A program made the translations under genes and the position numbers. From contig NZ_CP022961.1 in assembly GCF_002285795.1 (NCBI RefSeq), positions 5,894,001-5,958,000 of the forward strand: a stretch of 64,000 nt of DNA, given 5' to 3'. Below are positions 34,729 through 43,728 of this stretch, piece by piece. How positions within the stretch are numbered: the first letter of the stretch is position 1; each line of letters begins with the position of its first letter. The notes under the pieces were generated by a model that was not told where the DNA came from, ran no database searches, and saw nothing but the letters and a program-made list of their open reading frames with translations. This DNA comes from Plantactinospora sp. KBS50. GTDB taxonomy: Bacteria > Actinomycetota > Actinomycetes > Mycobacteriales > Micromonosporaceae.

Positions 34729-36365
34729 TCGCCCGGGACATCACCGCCCTGGCGGTTGCCGACTTCCGTGACCGGATACGCCGGCCCGCGTACGTGGTGA
34801 TCCTGGTGGCTGCCGTGGCCCTGGGTTACTTCGCGGCACCGGATTCCGACGCCCGCTGGGTCGTCATGTACATCGGCACCCACCGCGGCGTCTACAACTC
34901 GGCCTACATGGGTACCCTGATCGCCCTGGCCAGCGCCCTCTGGCTGACCCTGGGTGGGTTCTACGTCGTGCGCAACGGTGTCAGCCGGGACGAGAGCACC
35001 GGCGTCGGCCAGCTCTTCGCCGCCACGCCGATGCGCACGGTCAGTTATCTGACCGGGAAATTCCTCAGCAACTGCCTGGTGCTCAGCTCAATGGTCGGCG
35101 TGCTCGCGGTTACCGCGCTGATCCTGCAGCTGGCCCGCGGCGAGGAGATGTCGATCGACCCGGTCGACCTGCTCCTGCCCTTCCTGATCATCGCCCTTCC
35201 GCTGGTAGCGTTCACCGCCGGCATGGCCCTGCTGTTCGAGACCGTCCCGCTGCTCAAGGGCGGTCTGGGCAACATCTTGTGGTTCGTGGTCTGGCTCGCG
35301 GTCGCGATCGGCGGCCAGTCACCGGACGCCCCACTCGGTGGTATCGGGGTGCACGCGGTCGCGGCCTCCATGGCGCAGAGCATGTCCGCTCAGGGCGTCG
35401 ACATCTCCGAGGGTGGCTTCAGCCTCGGCCTAGTCTATCTGGACAACCCGCTGCGCACGTTCGTCTGGGACGGCCTCGACGTCACCGCCGGATACCTGTT
35501 CGGCCGGCTCGCCATGGTGCTGATCTCGCTGCTGCTCGCGCTCGTGCCGGTGTGGTGGTTCGCGCGCTTCGACCCGTCGCGTCGGCACGGTACGGCGTCG
35601 GCGCCGGCCGGTGGCCCGGCCGCCCCGGGGACCGGGATGCCGGACGGCACGCCGGCCGGACCGGGGGAACTCGCCGTCGGCGGCGTCGCGGTGCTCGCCC
35701 GCCCCCAGGCCGTCGCGCCGGCAGCCGGGCTACCTCGCTCGGTGCCGAAACAGGGCGGCGCGTACGGCCGGCTGTTGGCCGGCGAGTTCCGGATCCTGAT
35801 CCAGGGCGTCTCCCGCTGGTGGTGGCTGGGCATGGCGCTCATCATCATCGCCGGCCTGGCGCTGCCGATCGGTGCCGTGACGCTGTTCGCCCTGCCCATC
35901 GCGTGGATCTGGCCGGTCCTGATCTGGTCCCGGCTCGGCACTCAGCGCTACGAGTACGGTGTGGACGGCATCCTGGGCGCCTACCCGTGGGTGCGGCGGC
36001 GCCTCGTCGCCGAGTGGGGCGCGGGCGTCCTGCTCACTGCGGTCACCGGCGGCGCGCCCCTGATCCGGATGGTGGCCGCGGCCGACAACGCCGGGGTGGC
36101 CGCCTGGTGCGCCGGCGCGCTCTTCATTCCCTCCCTGGCGCTGGCCCTGGGCGTGCTGAGCCGCACGCAACGCCTCTTCCAGGCCGTCTACCTGCTCTGG
36201 TGGTACGTCATTATCAACGGCATCGCATTCCTGGACTTCATGGGCACCGTGCGCAGCGACGGCGAGCCGGCCGGGCCGAGCCCGTTCCTCATCGCCGCGG
36301 TCGCGCTGGTCCTGGTGGCCGTGACCTTCGCGGCGGGCACGCTGCGCCGCAACGCACGATCATGA
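34725..36365 (+). CDS. Large ABC permease, two membrane halves
   Basis: A 546-residue membrane protein with 10-12 hydrophobic segments in two halves separated by a Pro/Gly/Ala-rich linker (about residues 285-340). Examples are TLIALASALWLTLGGFYVV, LLLPFLIIALPLVAFTAGMA, WWWLGMALIIIAGLALPIGA and FLIAAVALVLVAVTFAAG. This is the ABC-2 permease type with a duplicated core, so one chain may form the whole channel with two ATPase copies. It lies between the ATPase gene and a coiled-coil protein gene with four-base overlaps on both sides. Confidence 0.9.
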   Translation: MIARDITALAVADFRDRIRRPAYVVILVAAVALGYFAAPDSDARWVVMYIGTHRGVYNSAYMGTLIALASALWLTLGGFYVVRNGVSRDESTGVGQLFAATPMRTVSYLTGKFLSNCLVLSSMVGVLAVTALILQLARGEEMSIDPVDLLLPFLIIALPLVAFTAGMALLFETVPLLKGGLGNILWFVVWLAVAIGGQSPDAPLGGIGVHAVAASMAQSMSAQGVDISEGGFSLGLVYLDNPLRTFVWDGLDVTAGYLFGRLAMVLISLLLALVPVWWFARFDPSRRHGTASAPAGGPAAPGTGMPDGTPAGPGELAVGGVAVLARPQAVAPAAGLPRSVPKQGGAYGRLLAGEFRILIQGVSRWWWLGMALIIIAGLALPIGAVTLFALPIAWIWPVLIWSRLGTQRYEYGVDGILGAYPWVRRRLVAEWGAGVLLTAVTGGAPLIRMVAAADNAGVAAWCAGALFIPSLALALGVLSRTQRLFQAVYLLWWYVIINGIAFLDFMGTVRSDGEPAGPSPFLIAAVALVLVAVTFAAGTLRRNARS

Positions 36366-36649
36366 GGACCGTCCCGGTGACCGGAGGACGGGTGACACAC
36401 ATCGGTGAGGCACTGGCGGGAGGAGCGTTCGAGTTGCCGGCTGGAGACGAGGAGCGGGGAGACGAGCCGTCGCGCTCCGAGCGGCGCGCAGTACCCTCCG
36501 ACGACCAGGACGCGCTCGAGGAGCACCGCATCGCGCGGCTCGAGCGCGAGGTCGAGGAGCTTCGCAACGCCAACGAGATCTTGCTCCGGGTCGCCGGGTT
36601 CCTGATCCGGCCGCGGGACCGGCCGCAGACCGGCGAGGACCACGACTGA
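36362..36649 (+). CDS. Small coiled-coil protein resembling an IS3 OrfA C-terminus
   Basis: A 95-residue protein, ATG overlapping the permease stop (ATGA). Residues 1-50 are Gly/Glu/Asp/Arg-rich. Residues 53-82 (RIARLEREVEELRNANEILL) form a leucine-zipper coiled coil, followed by RVAGFLIRPRDRPQTGEDHD. This pattern matches the C-terminal zipper of IS3-family OrfA proteins (LEREvrELRrANEIL). No helix-turn-helix or OrfB is present, so it is not a working transposase. It may be a captured zipper now used as a regulator or adaptor in this module; this is inference. Confidence 0.6.
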   Translation: MRTVPVTGGRVTHIGEALAGGAFELPAGDEERGDEPSRSERRAVPSDDQDALEEHRIARLEREVEELRNANEILLRVAGFLIRPRDRPQTGEDHD

Positions 36650-36733
36650 GGTCTCCCGACAGGGCTTCGCGGCCGCCGGCCGGTCAGCTTCGGGCTGGCT
36701 CCGGCGGCCGCCGCGTCGTGTCCGGGATATGCC

Positions 36734-37408
36734 ATGATGAGCGGGATGGGAATCCGAGTTCTGATCGCCGACGACCAAGCGATGGTTCGCCAGGGCATGC
36801 GGCGCATCCTGGAAAGTCAGTCCGACATCTCGGTGGTCGGTGAGGCGGCTGACGGTGTGGCAGCCGTGGAGCTGGTGCAGAGCCTGCGACCCGACGTGCT
36901 CCTAGTCGACATCCGGATGCCGCGGATGGACGGCCTGGAAGTGACCCGCCTGGTGGCTGGCTCCGCGGCGACCAGGTCCGTCAAGGTCGTCGTGGTGACC
37001 ACGTTCGACCTCGACGAGTACGTTTACCCGGCATTGCGCTACGGCGCCTCGGGCTTCCTGCTCAAACGGTCCGGAGCGGTTCTCATCATCGAGGCGGTAC
37101 GGGCAGCGGTGGCCGGCGACAGCATGATCAGTCCGTCGATCACGGTGCGCCTGCTGAAGCACGTCACCCAGCCGTCACCGGCGCTGCCCGCGCCGACCGA
37201 GTCGCTGACCGCCCGCGAGGTGGAGATTGCCGGACAGGTCGCGCAGGGCAAGACGAACGCCGACATCGCCGCCGAGCTGTTCATCTCGCCCGGCACGGTG
37301 AAGACCCACGTCGCGGCCATCCAGCGCAAACTCAACGTGCGCAACCGCGTCGGCGTGGCCGTGTACGCGTGGGAAGCCGGTTACGCCAGCCAGCCTTCCA
37401 CCGATTGA
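36734..37408 (+). CDS. NarL-type response regulator of the ABC/lipoprotein module
   Basis: A 224-residue regulator. The receiver domain has the acidic pair ADD, phosphoacceptor D59 (LLVDIRMPRMDG) and the lysine of GFLLKRSG. The LuxR-type helix-turn-helix (about 158-212) has LTAREVEIAGQVAQGKTNA and ISPGTVKTHVAAIQRKL. Three ATGs in the first 13 bases make the exact start uncertain; the one at 36746 gives the common MGIRVLIADD start. It pairs with the kinase at 31579. The three 18-bp dyads in this module are its likely targets. Confidence 0.94.
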   Translation: MMSGMGIRVLIADDQAMVRQGMRRILESQSDISVVGEAADGVAAVELVQSLRPDVLLVDIRMPRMDGLEVTRLVAGSAATRSVKVVVVTTFDLDEYVYPALRYGASGFLLKRSGAVLIIEAVRAAVAGDSMISPSITVRLLKHVTQPSPALPAPTESLTAREVEIAGQVAQGKTNADIAAELFISPGTVKTHVAAIQRKLNVRNRVGVAVYAWEAGYASQPSTD

Positions 37409-37418
37409 TCTTGGCAAT

Positions 37419-37436
37419 ATCTGCCGATCGGTAGAT
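37419..37436. promoter_or_regulatory. 18-bp dyad operator, site 3
   Basis: ATCTGCCGATCGGTAGAT differs from site 2 at two positions. It ends 60 bp before the start of the second lipoprotein gene and begins 10 bp after the response regulator stop. Confidence 0.75.
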
Positions 37437-37496
37437 GCCCCTTCGCCGACCGCGGTCGATGCTCGAGGAACGAGCTTCGATGCGTCGGGAGGACCC

Positions 37497-38249
37497 GTGA
37501 GACCGCGCAAGACGATGGCGCTCATTCTGGCCGCTGCGGCCGCCGTGCCAACCATGGCCGGCTGCGAGGAGAAGGCGAAGTCCGGACCAGAACAGTCCGA
37601 GTCACGATCGTTCAACCTGTCCGGCACCACACTCAAGGTCGTCGCGACCGAAGCCGCGGTGCAGATCAAGGCGGGTGCCGGCGGCGGCATCGACGTCAAG
37701 CGCTCGGTGCGCGGCGAGATCGCCGACGGCGACTCGGCCATGTCGCTCGACGACGGGACGCTTCACCTCAGGGCCACCTGCGGCGGAGTGGTTAAGGACT
37801 GCTCGGCGAAGTACACGGTAACCGTCCCGAAAGGCGTCTCGCTGAACCTGGACGGCGTCGGCAGCGACGTCACGGTCACCGGTCTGCGCAACGGGCTGAC
37901 CGCGCGGCTGAGCGCGGACGCGTCGCTCAGCGCCAACGACATCGCCGGCACGATGCAACTCCGCAGCGACGGCGGTGACATCACGGTGAAGCGGGCGCGG
38001 GCCGACACCGTCAAGGCGGTGGCGTCCAACGACGGCAACGTGCGGCTCTCCTTCGCCGAACCACCCAGATCCGTCGAGGCCAAGTCCTACGGCGGAGCGG
38101 TGACCGTGGTCGTCCCGACCGGCTCGGCCACGTATCGGGTGGTCACCGCCGGAAACAGTGTCGGCAAGCAACTGGAGTCCGATCCGCGCAGCAGCCGGAC
38201 CATCTCCGCCGTGGCCACCGACGGCCCGGTCTCCGTTCGGAAGGGTTGA
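37497..38249 (+). CDS. Beta-helical lipoprotein (DUF4097-like), paralog 2
   Basis: A 250-residue paralog of the protein at 33074. The signal peptide MALILAAAAAVPTMAGC ends in a lipobox with C23. The body shares the same layout: KVVATEAAVQIKAGAGGGID, KDCSAKYTVTVPKGVSLNLD, DIAGTMQLRSDGGDITVKRA and a final STR-like strand with SSRTISAVATDGPVSV. GGGAGGA precedes the GTG start. Having two related lipoproteins under one dyad type suggests either a heteromeric outer complex or one sensor plus one effector. Confidence 0.8.
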   Translation: MRPRKTMALILAAAAAVPTMAGCEEKAKSGPEQSESRSFNLSGTTLKVVATEAAVQIKAGAGGGIDVKRSVRGEIADGDSAMSLDDGTLHLRATCGGVVKDCSAKYTVTVPKGVSLNLDGVGSDVTVTGLRNGLTARLSADASLSANDIAGTMQLRSDGGDITVKRARADTVKAVASNDGNVRLSFAEPPRSVEAKSYGGAVTVVVPTGSATYRVVTAGNSVGKQLESDPRSSRTISAVATDGPVSVRKG

Positions 38250-38523
38250 GCCGCCGCATTTGTCAACTCGTTTCCGCAGCGGCTTTCGATTAGGTCGGCG
38301 GTTGACACGCCCACCGGGCCCGGCAGACTGACAGCGATCACTACTTTACGGGGAGTAGCGTGATTTCGATACCTCCTGCCGCGCGTCGGGGTAAGCCCTT
38401 TTCACGATGCCGAGGTGTTTCCTTTGGCCGTTAGTCCGAGTCTTACTGGCCTGCGCTGGCAATTCGGGATACCCATCCGCGCACAACGGGGCGCGGAGCC
38501 GGCTTTACCAATGGGGGGCGTCG

Positions 38524-39588
38524 ATGCGGATTCACCTCGAACTGGAGGACCTCACGCGAGTGCGCATGGTCGAGAGCGCCTCGCCGGTGCTGGAGAGCAT
38601 CTTCGCGCTGCAGATGCTGAGCGGTCCCACCAACCCGGTCTTCCGCGACTGGCGGCGGCAGGCCGAGGTGGCCGTCGGTCGCCGACTGAACGACGTGACC
38701 GAGTTGCTGCGCCGCCACCAGCCGGTGCCCGACCTGCTCTGGCTGGCCGACCGGGAGACCAAAATCCCTGCTCACGGCTACTTTGCGCACCAGGGGGCAC
38801 GGCAGCGGGCGGTTCCGGTCGTGTTCGACTTCTGCCGGCTCGCGGTCCTGCCGTACTGGAGTTCGCTGCGTCGATACCTCCAGTCCTACCGCGAGGCCCG
38901 CGGACAGCACGTCATTCAGCGGGGCGTCGACAGCCTCCTGCGCACGCTGCATCCGCTGTTGAGCTGGGAGCCACCCGTGCTCACCATTCCCGACGGCCGC
39001 GATCGTGACGTCTATTTGTCCGGGCGAGGACTTTCCTTCAAGATGTCGTTGTTCCTGGGAACTACTCCGGGCTTAGTCATGGATCCGGATGCCGGCGGCA
39101 GCGTCCAATTGGTGGTGCCCGTGCCGGTGACCGGGGAGACAGCGTCGGTTCTGCGCGCCCCGTCGGAGGACGAAGAAGGCGCACTCGGTGCGCTTGTCGG
39201 GCATACCCGGGCGGCCGCTCTGCAGGTGATGGCCGACGGTTGCACGACCGGCGAACTGTCCGACCGTCTGGGCATTTCGCTGGCCGGCGCCAGCAAACAC
39301 GCGAAGGTTCTCCGGAAAGCGGGCCTCATCGTGACGGCCCGCAATGGGAACAGCAGTTTGCATTCACTTAGCTCACTCGGACTTGCATTGCTGAAAGCCG
39401 TCACGACGCGAGCGTCTAAGCCTCGATCCACCGATGAAGGTCGACTCGACGGGGCCCTGGATATAGGAAGTGCCCTGTCGGGTGGCCGGAGGGAGTCTCA
39501 CCCTCCGGCTCCCACAGATCCCGGCGTGAACCTCTCGGCTCACCGGGCTCTTGTCATCCTGATCACCAGACGGTGGAGAGCGAGGTGA
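38524..39588 (+). CDS. DUF5937/ArsR-type transcription regulator, 3' end displaced
   Basis: A 354-residue frame. The N-terminal 220 residues (LTRVRMVESASPVLESIFAL and onward) match the helical DUF5937 domain, and the winged helix around 245-300 contains TTGELSDRLGISLAGASKHA and VLRKAGLIVTARNGNSSLHS, an ArsR-type HTH. The natural C-terminus should end soon after LLKAVTTRAS. Beyond about 39420 the frame runs through DNA that belongs to the mobile block, including the antisense of the group II intron 3' end, so the last 55 residues are foreign. It may still fold and bind DNA. GGGGGGCG lies before the ATG. Confidence 0.8.
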   Translation: MRIHLELEDLTRVRMVESASPVLESIFALQMLSGPTNPVFRDWRRQAEVAVGRRLNDVTELLRRHQPVPDLLWLADRETKIPAHGYFAHQGARQRAVPVVFDFCRLAVLPYWSSLRRYLQSYREARGQHVIQRGVDSLLRTLHPLLSWEPPVLTIPDGRDRDVYLSGRGLSFKMSLFLGTTPGLVMDPDAGGSVQLVVPVPVTGETASVLRAPSEDEEGALGALVGHTRAAALQVMADGCTTGELSDRLGISLAGASKHAKVLRKAGLIVTARNGNSSLHSLSSLGLALLKAVTTRASKPRSTDEGRLDGALDIGSALSGGRRESHPPAPTDPGVNLSAHRALVILITRRWRAR

Positions 39589-41261
39589 CCCATCTCCAGT
39601 GGGCGAACAGGCTCCGTCGCTTCTCGACGGTTCGTCGCCAGTGCTGGAGGGCCTTCTTCTTGCTCCGCAGCCGTTTGAGCTTCCGACGGAGGAAGCGCAT
39701 CAGGTAGGCGTTGATGCGTTCCAGGAGCGGGTGCAGTTTGGAGCGGTAGAACGCTCCGTAGTACTGCATCCAACCCCGCACGATCGGGTTGATCCAGCGC
39801 GCGAGATCGGCAAGGGTCAAGTTCGTCTTGTAGTGCAGCTTCCACGAGCGCACCGTCGCGTTCATCTTCATCTGGGCCGCGTCGCTGCGCGCCGGTAGGA
39901 ACCCGTTGAAGGTCTGGCCCCGCCGGTTACGTGCTCCACGCTGCCGAAATGTGAAACCGAGGAACGTGAACGATGTGTGCTCATACGAGCCTCGCCGGTT
40001 GCTGTCCTGGCAGTAGACGATCCGGGTCTTGTCCGGATGCAGTTGCAGGCCCACCTGCCGCATCCGCTCGGCGATCGCGTCCCGCACCTGGACGGCACGG
40101 GCCTCGGTGCGACAGTGCACCACCGCGTCGTCGACGTAGCGGGCGAACTCGACGTCCGGGAACGTCCGTGCCAGCCACGCATCCAGCGCGTAGTGCAGAA
40201 ACAGGTTCGCCAGCGCGGGTGATACCGCAGAACCCTGCGGGGTTCCCCGCTCCCGACGGATCACGGTCCCGTCCGCGGTGACCATCGGCGCGGCCAGCCA
40301 CCGCTTCACATACAAGATGATCCACGGCTGGTCGGTGTTGGCCTCCACGGCTTTGACCACGAGATCCCACGGGACGCTGTCGAAGAACTTAGCGATGTCC
40401 ATGTCCACCACCCAGTTCATCCGCCAGCAGCGTTCCTTGGTCCGCTCGACTGCTTGCAGCGCCGACCTGCCAGGACGATAGCCGTAGGAGTCGCGGTGGA
40501 AGATCTGCTCCATCCGCGCTTCCAGCCTCGCCGCGACCACGGTCTGCGCTACCCGGTCCCCCACCGACGGCACCCCCAACGTCCTGGTGCCCCCGGCCTT
40601 GGGGATCTCCACCGCTTTGACCGGCGGGGGAAAGTAGCTCCCCGACGACATCCGATTCCAGATCTTGTACAGGTTGTTCTGCACATCCTGCTCAAAATCG
40701 GCGATCGACTGTCCGTCGATCCCAGCGGCACCCTTGTTGTCCCTGACCTTCTCCCACGCCCACCAGACCTCCATCTTGGAGATCTCGAACGGCTTGCCTG
40801 GTGACTGCTGCTCGGCCACCCGACTCCTCCCCGACCCGAACCGGGCCCGGTTGATCGAATCTCCGAACCACGAATGACCTGGCCCTTCGCTCCACCCCCA
40901 CCGCGTCAAGCAGGAGCTTCACCACTACTACGGGCCAGTCCGCCAGCGTCGCCGCATCGGTACTCAGCCCCTCCCGGAGCTACCGGTCGGAACGCTCCCT
41001 CTCGCCGCCCGATCACCCGGACAGCCGTATCGGCTCCGCCTTCCCACGTTCCACGTGAAAGCCGCAGATCGAGCTCGCGCCGCCTATATGCCGGACACCA
41101 CCTGGCCAGTAAGTGGGTAGCCGCCAGACTCATCCCAGAGCAGATCAGATGCCCCGGTTTCGATGTCGACCATTCTCCCTTTCGACACTTCACAGGCTGT
41201 GACACAACGCCTTCTCGATCCCCACCTGACACTTGAACAGCGCCTTTTCCACCTCGCTCAC
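39477..41261 (-). mobile_element. Group II intron
   Basis: Read leftward, the 3' end is recognisable: domain V (39516-39551) folds as a 34-nt hairpin with a GAGA tetraloop and AGAGCC base, domain VI (39485-39509) is a 9-bp stem with a 7-nt loop, and the last bases read ACCCGAC at 39477. The reverse transcriptase gene lies inside. The 5' end is inferred at GTGAGCG (41261), about 440 bp upstream of the protein start, where sequence of the domain I kind begins. The 5' boundary is uncertain. Domain VI shows no obvious bulged adenosine. Confidence 0.75.
39563..40819 (-). CDS. ltrA: Group II intron reverse transcriptase/maturase
   Basis: A 418-residue multifunctional protein that splices and mobilises its intron. 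RT motifs: RDNKGAAGIDG (RT0-1), IPKAGGTRTLGVPSVGDRVA, DIAKFFDSVPWDLV, RGTPQGSAVSPALANLFLHY and the catalytic FARYVDDAVVHC. The thumb/maturase domain X follows (INPIVRGWMQYYGAFYRSKL). No HNH endonuclease domain is present at the C-terminus. The GTG at 40819 follows GGGGAGGAG by five bases. An open frame continues upstream, but it runs into intron RNA sequence, so the shorter start is preferred. Confidence 0.95.
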   Translation of the reverse strand: MAEQQSPGKPFEISKMEVWWAWEKVRDNKGAAGIDGQSIADFEQDVQNNLYKIWNRMSSGSYFPPPVKAVEIPKAGGTRTLGVPSVGDRVAQTVVAARLEARMEQIFHRDSYGYRPGRSALQAVERTKERCWRMNWVVDMDIAKFFDSVPWDLVVKAVEANTDQPWIILYVKRWLAAPMVTADGTVIRRERGTPQGSAVSPALANLFLHYALDAWLARTFPDVEFARYVDDAVVHCRTEARAVQVRDAIAERMRQVGLQLHPDKTRIVYCQDSNRRGSYEHTSFTFLGFTFRQRGARNRRGQTFNGFLPARSDAAQMKMNATVRSWKLHYKTNLTLADLARWINPIVRGWMQYYGAFYRSKLHPLLERINAYLMRFLRRKLKRLRSKKKALQHWRRTVEKRRSLFAHWRWVTSLSTVW

Positions 41262-41802
41262 CACGACGGTCTTCAGCCAACGCAGCAGGTGGCGGTTTGA
41301 AGTTGTAGCCACCGACCTTGGCGTGACCGAACCCGATGCCCTGCTTACGCTTGCCGTAGACCCGCCGCAGCATCGAACCGATGTCCACAAAGGTCAGCAC
41401 ATCGGCGCCGGCCAGCAACGGCACCCGGGCGGCCAGGCCGATCAACGTCTGCCGGGCCGCGGCCTGCAACTGCCGCACATGCCCATGGGTGAACGTGCGC
41501 AGGAACGAACCCAACGTCGAGGGCGCGTACACGCTGGTGAACAGTGACCGCATGCCACCATGCCGAGCCACGTCGAGGTCGTCGATGCTGTCCGCGCCGG
41601 CGCACATCCCGGCCACGATCGTGGCGACCTTACCGGCCGGGTTCGCGCCCCTGTCCGTCGGCACCCTCACCCGAGCGGCGACCGCATCGTGCAGACCGGC
41701 CTGCTCGGCAAGCCGCATCACCGGCACCAGCCCGGCACACGACACCAGATTCGGATCATCGAACGTCGCGGCCGTCACCGGCGCGTCATAGCGTAATCTC
41801 AC
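41262..41802 (-). pseudogene. IS1380-family transposase, 5' part only
   Basis: The GTG at 41802 begins VRLRYDAPVTAATFDDPNLV and continues SCAGLVPVMRLAEQAGL, VDIGSMLRRVYGKRKQGIGF and GHAKVGGYN, the N-terminal region and first catalytic aspartate segment of IS1380 transposases. The family similarity ends about 41302, and group II intron sequence follows from about 41261. Only about 165 of the usual 450 or so residues remain, so the transposase is dead. The DNA 3' of the intron (39420-39476) may hold a short piece of the same element. Confidence 0.75.
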
Positions 41803-41875
41803 CTGCGAGGTGCCCTCTCGAACCGGACGGTAGAAGCTTCGCAACTCCTATCCTTCCAGCTCAGAGGGCACCTAA

Positions 41876-42741
41876 GAGCGTGTCCCAGGTGGTGGTCGGC
41901 TGATCTTCGTGGTAGATCGTTTCTACTGTGGACGAGCGGTTGATCCAGCAGTGGGTGCCTGAGGAGTTGTGGAACCTGGCCGGCCCGTTGATCCCGCCGC
42001 CGCCTCGGCGTCGGCAGGGCGGAGGGACACCGCCGATCGATGCGCGCGCGGTGTTCGCGGCGATCGTGTACGTGCTGACCACCGGCTGCGCCTGGCGGCA
42101 TCTGCCGCCCGGGTTCGGGTGTCCAGGGCCACGGCGCATCGCCGGTTCCAGGCGTGGACGGCCGCTGGACTGTGGCGCCGGTTGCACGTCGCCGCGTTGG
42201 ACCAGCCCGGCGCGCAGGGGCTGATCGAGTGGTCCCGGGCCACCGCCGACGCCGACTACGTGCGGGCGAAAAGGGGGGCGCTCTGACCGGTCCGAGTCCG
42301 GTCGACCGAGGCAAGCCCGGCAGCAAGATCCACGCCTTGTCCGAGCGCGGCGGGCTGCCGCTGTCGGTGGGCGTGTCGGCGGCGAACACCCACGACAGCC
42401 GCTGCCTGGAATCGCTCGTCCAGGCCATCCCCGCCGTCCGCTACCGCCGTGGTCCCCGGCGCCGACGCCCGGACAAGTTGCACGCCGACAAGGGCTACGA
42501 CTACCCCATCTGCGCCGCATGCTCCGCCAGCGCGGCATCCGCCCCCGCATCGCTCGACGCGGCGTCGAATCGGCCAACCGGCTCGGCCGGCACCGGTGGG
42601 TCATCGAGCGGACATTCGCCTGGTTCACGGGCTACCGCCGGCTGACCATCCGCTACGAACGCGACCCCAGCCTGTACTGCGCATTCGTCACCCTCGCCGC
42701 CGCCCTGACCTGCCACAAGCGCTACCTCAAACTCACCACCT
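41876..42741 (+). mobile_element. IS5/IS427-type insertion sequence, truncated
   Basis: The left end GTGTCCCAGGTGGTGG and the right ACCACCTGAGA are the inner parts of IS427-type inverted repeats. The right end is cut after CTGAGA by the next element. The transposase gene inside is frameshifted. Confidence 0.65.
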
Positions 42742-42743
42742 GA
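41928..42743 (+). pseudogene. IS5/IS427-type transposase, frameshifted
   Basis: The protein is readable in pieces: MDERLIQQWVPEELWNLAGP to HLPPGFG in one frame, then VSRATAHRRFQAWTAAGLWR to ADADYVRAKRG in a second, then GPSPVDRGKPGSKIHALSER to LHADKGYDY in a third, and finally RRMLRQRGIRPRIARRGVES to HKRYLKLTT in a fourth. The shift at AAAAGGGGGG (about 42266-42276) is the normal programmed frameshift of this IS group. The shifts at about 42118 (one G missing) and 42506 (one C missing) are damage or homopolymer errors. With them the transposase cannot be made. Confidence 0.8.
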
Positions 42744-42891
42744 GAGGGCGGTCCGCAGTAACTTGATCTGATCTATGCGTTGGGTCCGGTTGGTGGCCTT
42801 CCGGCAGGTTCATCACGGATAGCGGCCGGTCGATGGGTTGAATGTGAGTTCTGGTCGTGACCGCCCGGGCGGATGAGGCGTTAGCCCGGTC

Positions 42892-43728
42892 ATGGGTGAT
42901 CGAAAGCGGTATCCCAGTGATGTCACCGACGAGCAGTGGGAGCTGATCGGACCGTTTCTGCAGGCATGGAAGGCCAAGCGGGTCGCGGTGTCGGTGTCGG
43001 GCCGGCCAGGCGACTACGACCTGCGGGAGATCGTGAACGCGATCTTCTACCAGAACCGGACGGGCTGCCAGTGGGCGTACCTGCCGCACGACCTGCCGCC
43101 GAAGTCGGCCACCTACTACTACTTCGCGTTGTGGCGTGACGACGGCACTGACCAGGTGATCCACGATCTGCTGCGCTGCCAGGCAAGGGAGAAGGTCGGC
43201 CGTGCCGAGGATCCGAGCGCGGTGGTGTTGGACACCCAGTCGATCCGGGCGGCGAACCACGTCCCGGCCGCCACGACCGGCAAGGACGCGGCCAAAAAGG
43301 TGTCGGGGCGCAAGCGGGGCCTGGCCGTGGACGCGTTGGGACTGGTCATCGCGGTCGTGATCACCGCGGCGTCGGTCACCGACAACACCATCGGCATCCG
43401 GCTGCTCGACAAGGTCGTCGAACACACCCCGACGGTGAGCCGTGCCTGGGTCGACGCCGGGTTCAAGCAGGACCTCGCCCTGCACGGCGCCGTGCTGGGC
43501 ATCGACGTCGAGGTCGTCAAACGATCCGACACCAAACCCGGGTTCGTACCGATCCGCAAGCGGTGGATCGTCGAGCAGGTCAACGGCACCCTGATGCTGC
43601 ACCGCCGCCTCGTGCGCGAGTACGAGAGCCGACCAGAATCCTCGGTGTCCCGAACGCTGTGGGCATCGACGGCGAACATCGTGCGGCGGCTGACCGGAAC
43701 CAGCACACCCTCCTGGCGGCACCGGTGA
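42892..43728 (+). CDS. IS5-family transposase
   Basis: A 278-residue DDE transposase. The N-terminal DUF4096-like part reads YPSDVTDEQWELIGPFLQAW and TGCQWAYLPHDLPPKSATYY. Catalytic residues lie in VVLDTQSIRAAN (D), SRAWVDAGFKQDL (D) and RWIVEQVNGTLMLHRRLVRE (E). It moves the surrounding 1.41-kb element. Its TGA overlaps the GTG of the passenger gene. The C-terminal tail after SVSRTLWASTANIVRRL matches the family. The frame is intact, so the element may be active. Confidence 0.92.
   Translation: MGDRKRYPSDVTDEQWELIGPFLQAWKAKRVAVSVSGRPGDYDLREIVNAIFYQNRTGCQWAYLPHDLPPKSATYYYFALWRDDGTDQVIHDLLRCQAREKVGRAEDPSAVVLDTQSIRAANHVPAATTGKDAAKKVSGRKRGLAVDALGLVIAVVITAASVTDNTIGIRLLDKVVEHTPTVSRAWVDAGFKQDLALHGAVLGIDVEVVKRSDTKPGFVPIRKRWIVEQVNGTLMLHRRLVREYESRPESSVSRTLWASTANIVRRLTGTSTPSWRHR

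Noticed and set aside
40820-40909. Longer reverse transcriptase start
   Set aside because: The extra 30 residues lie in intron RNA sequence, and the GTG at 40819 has a good ribosome binding site.
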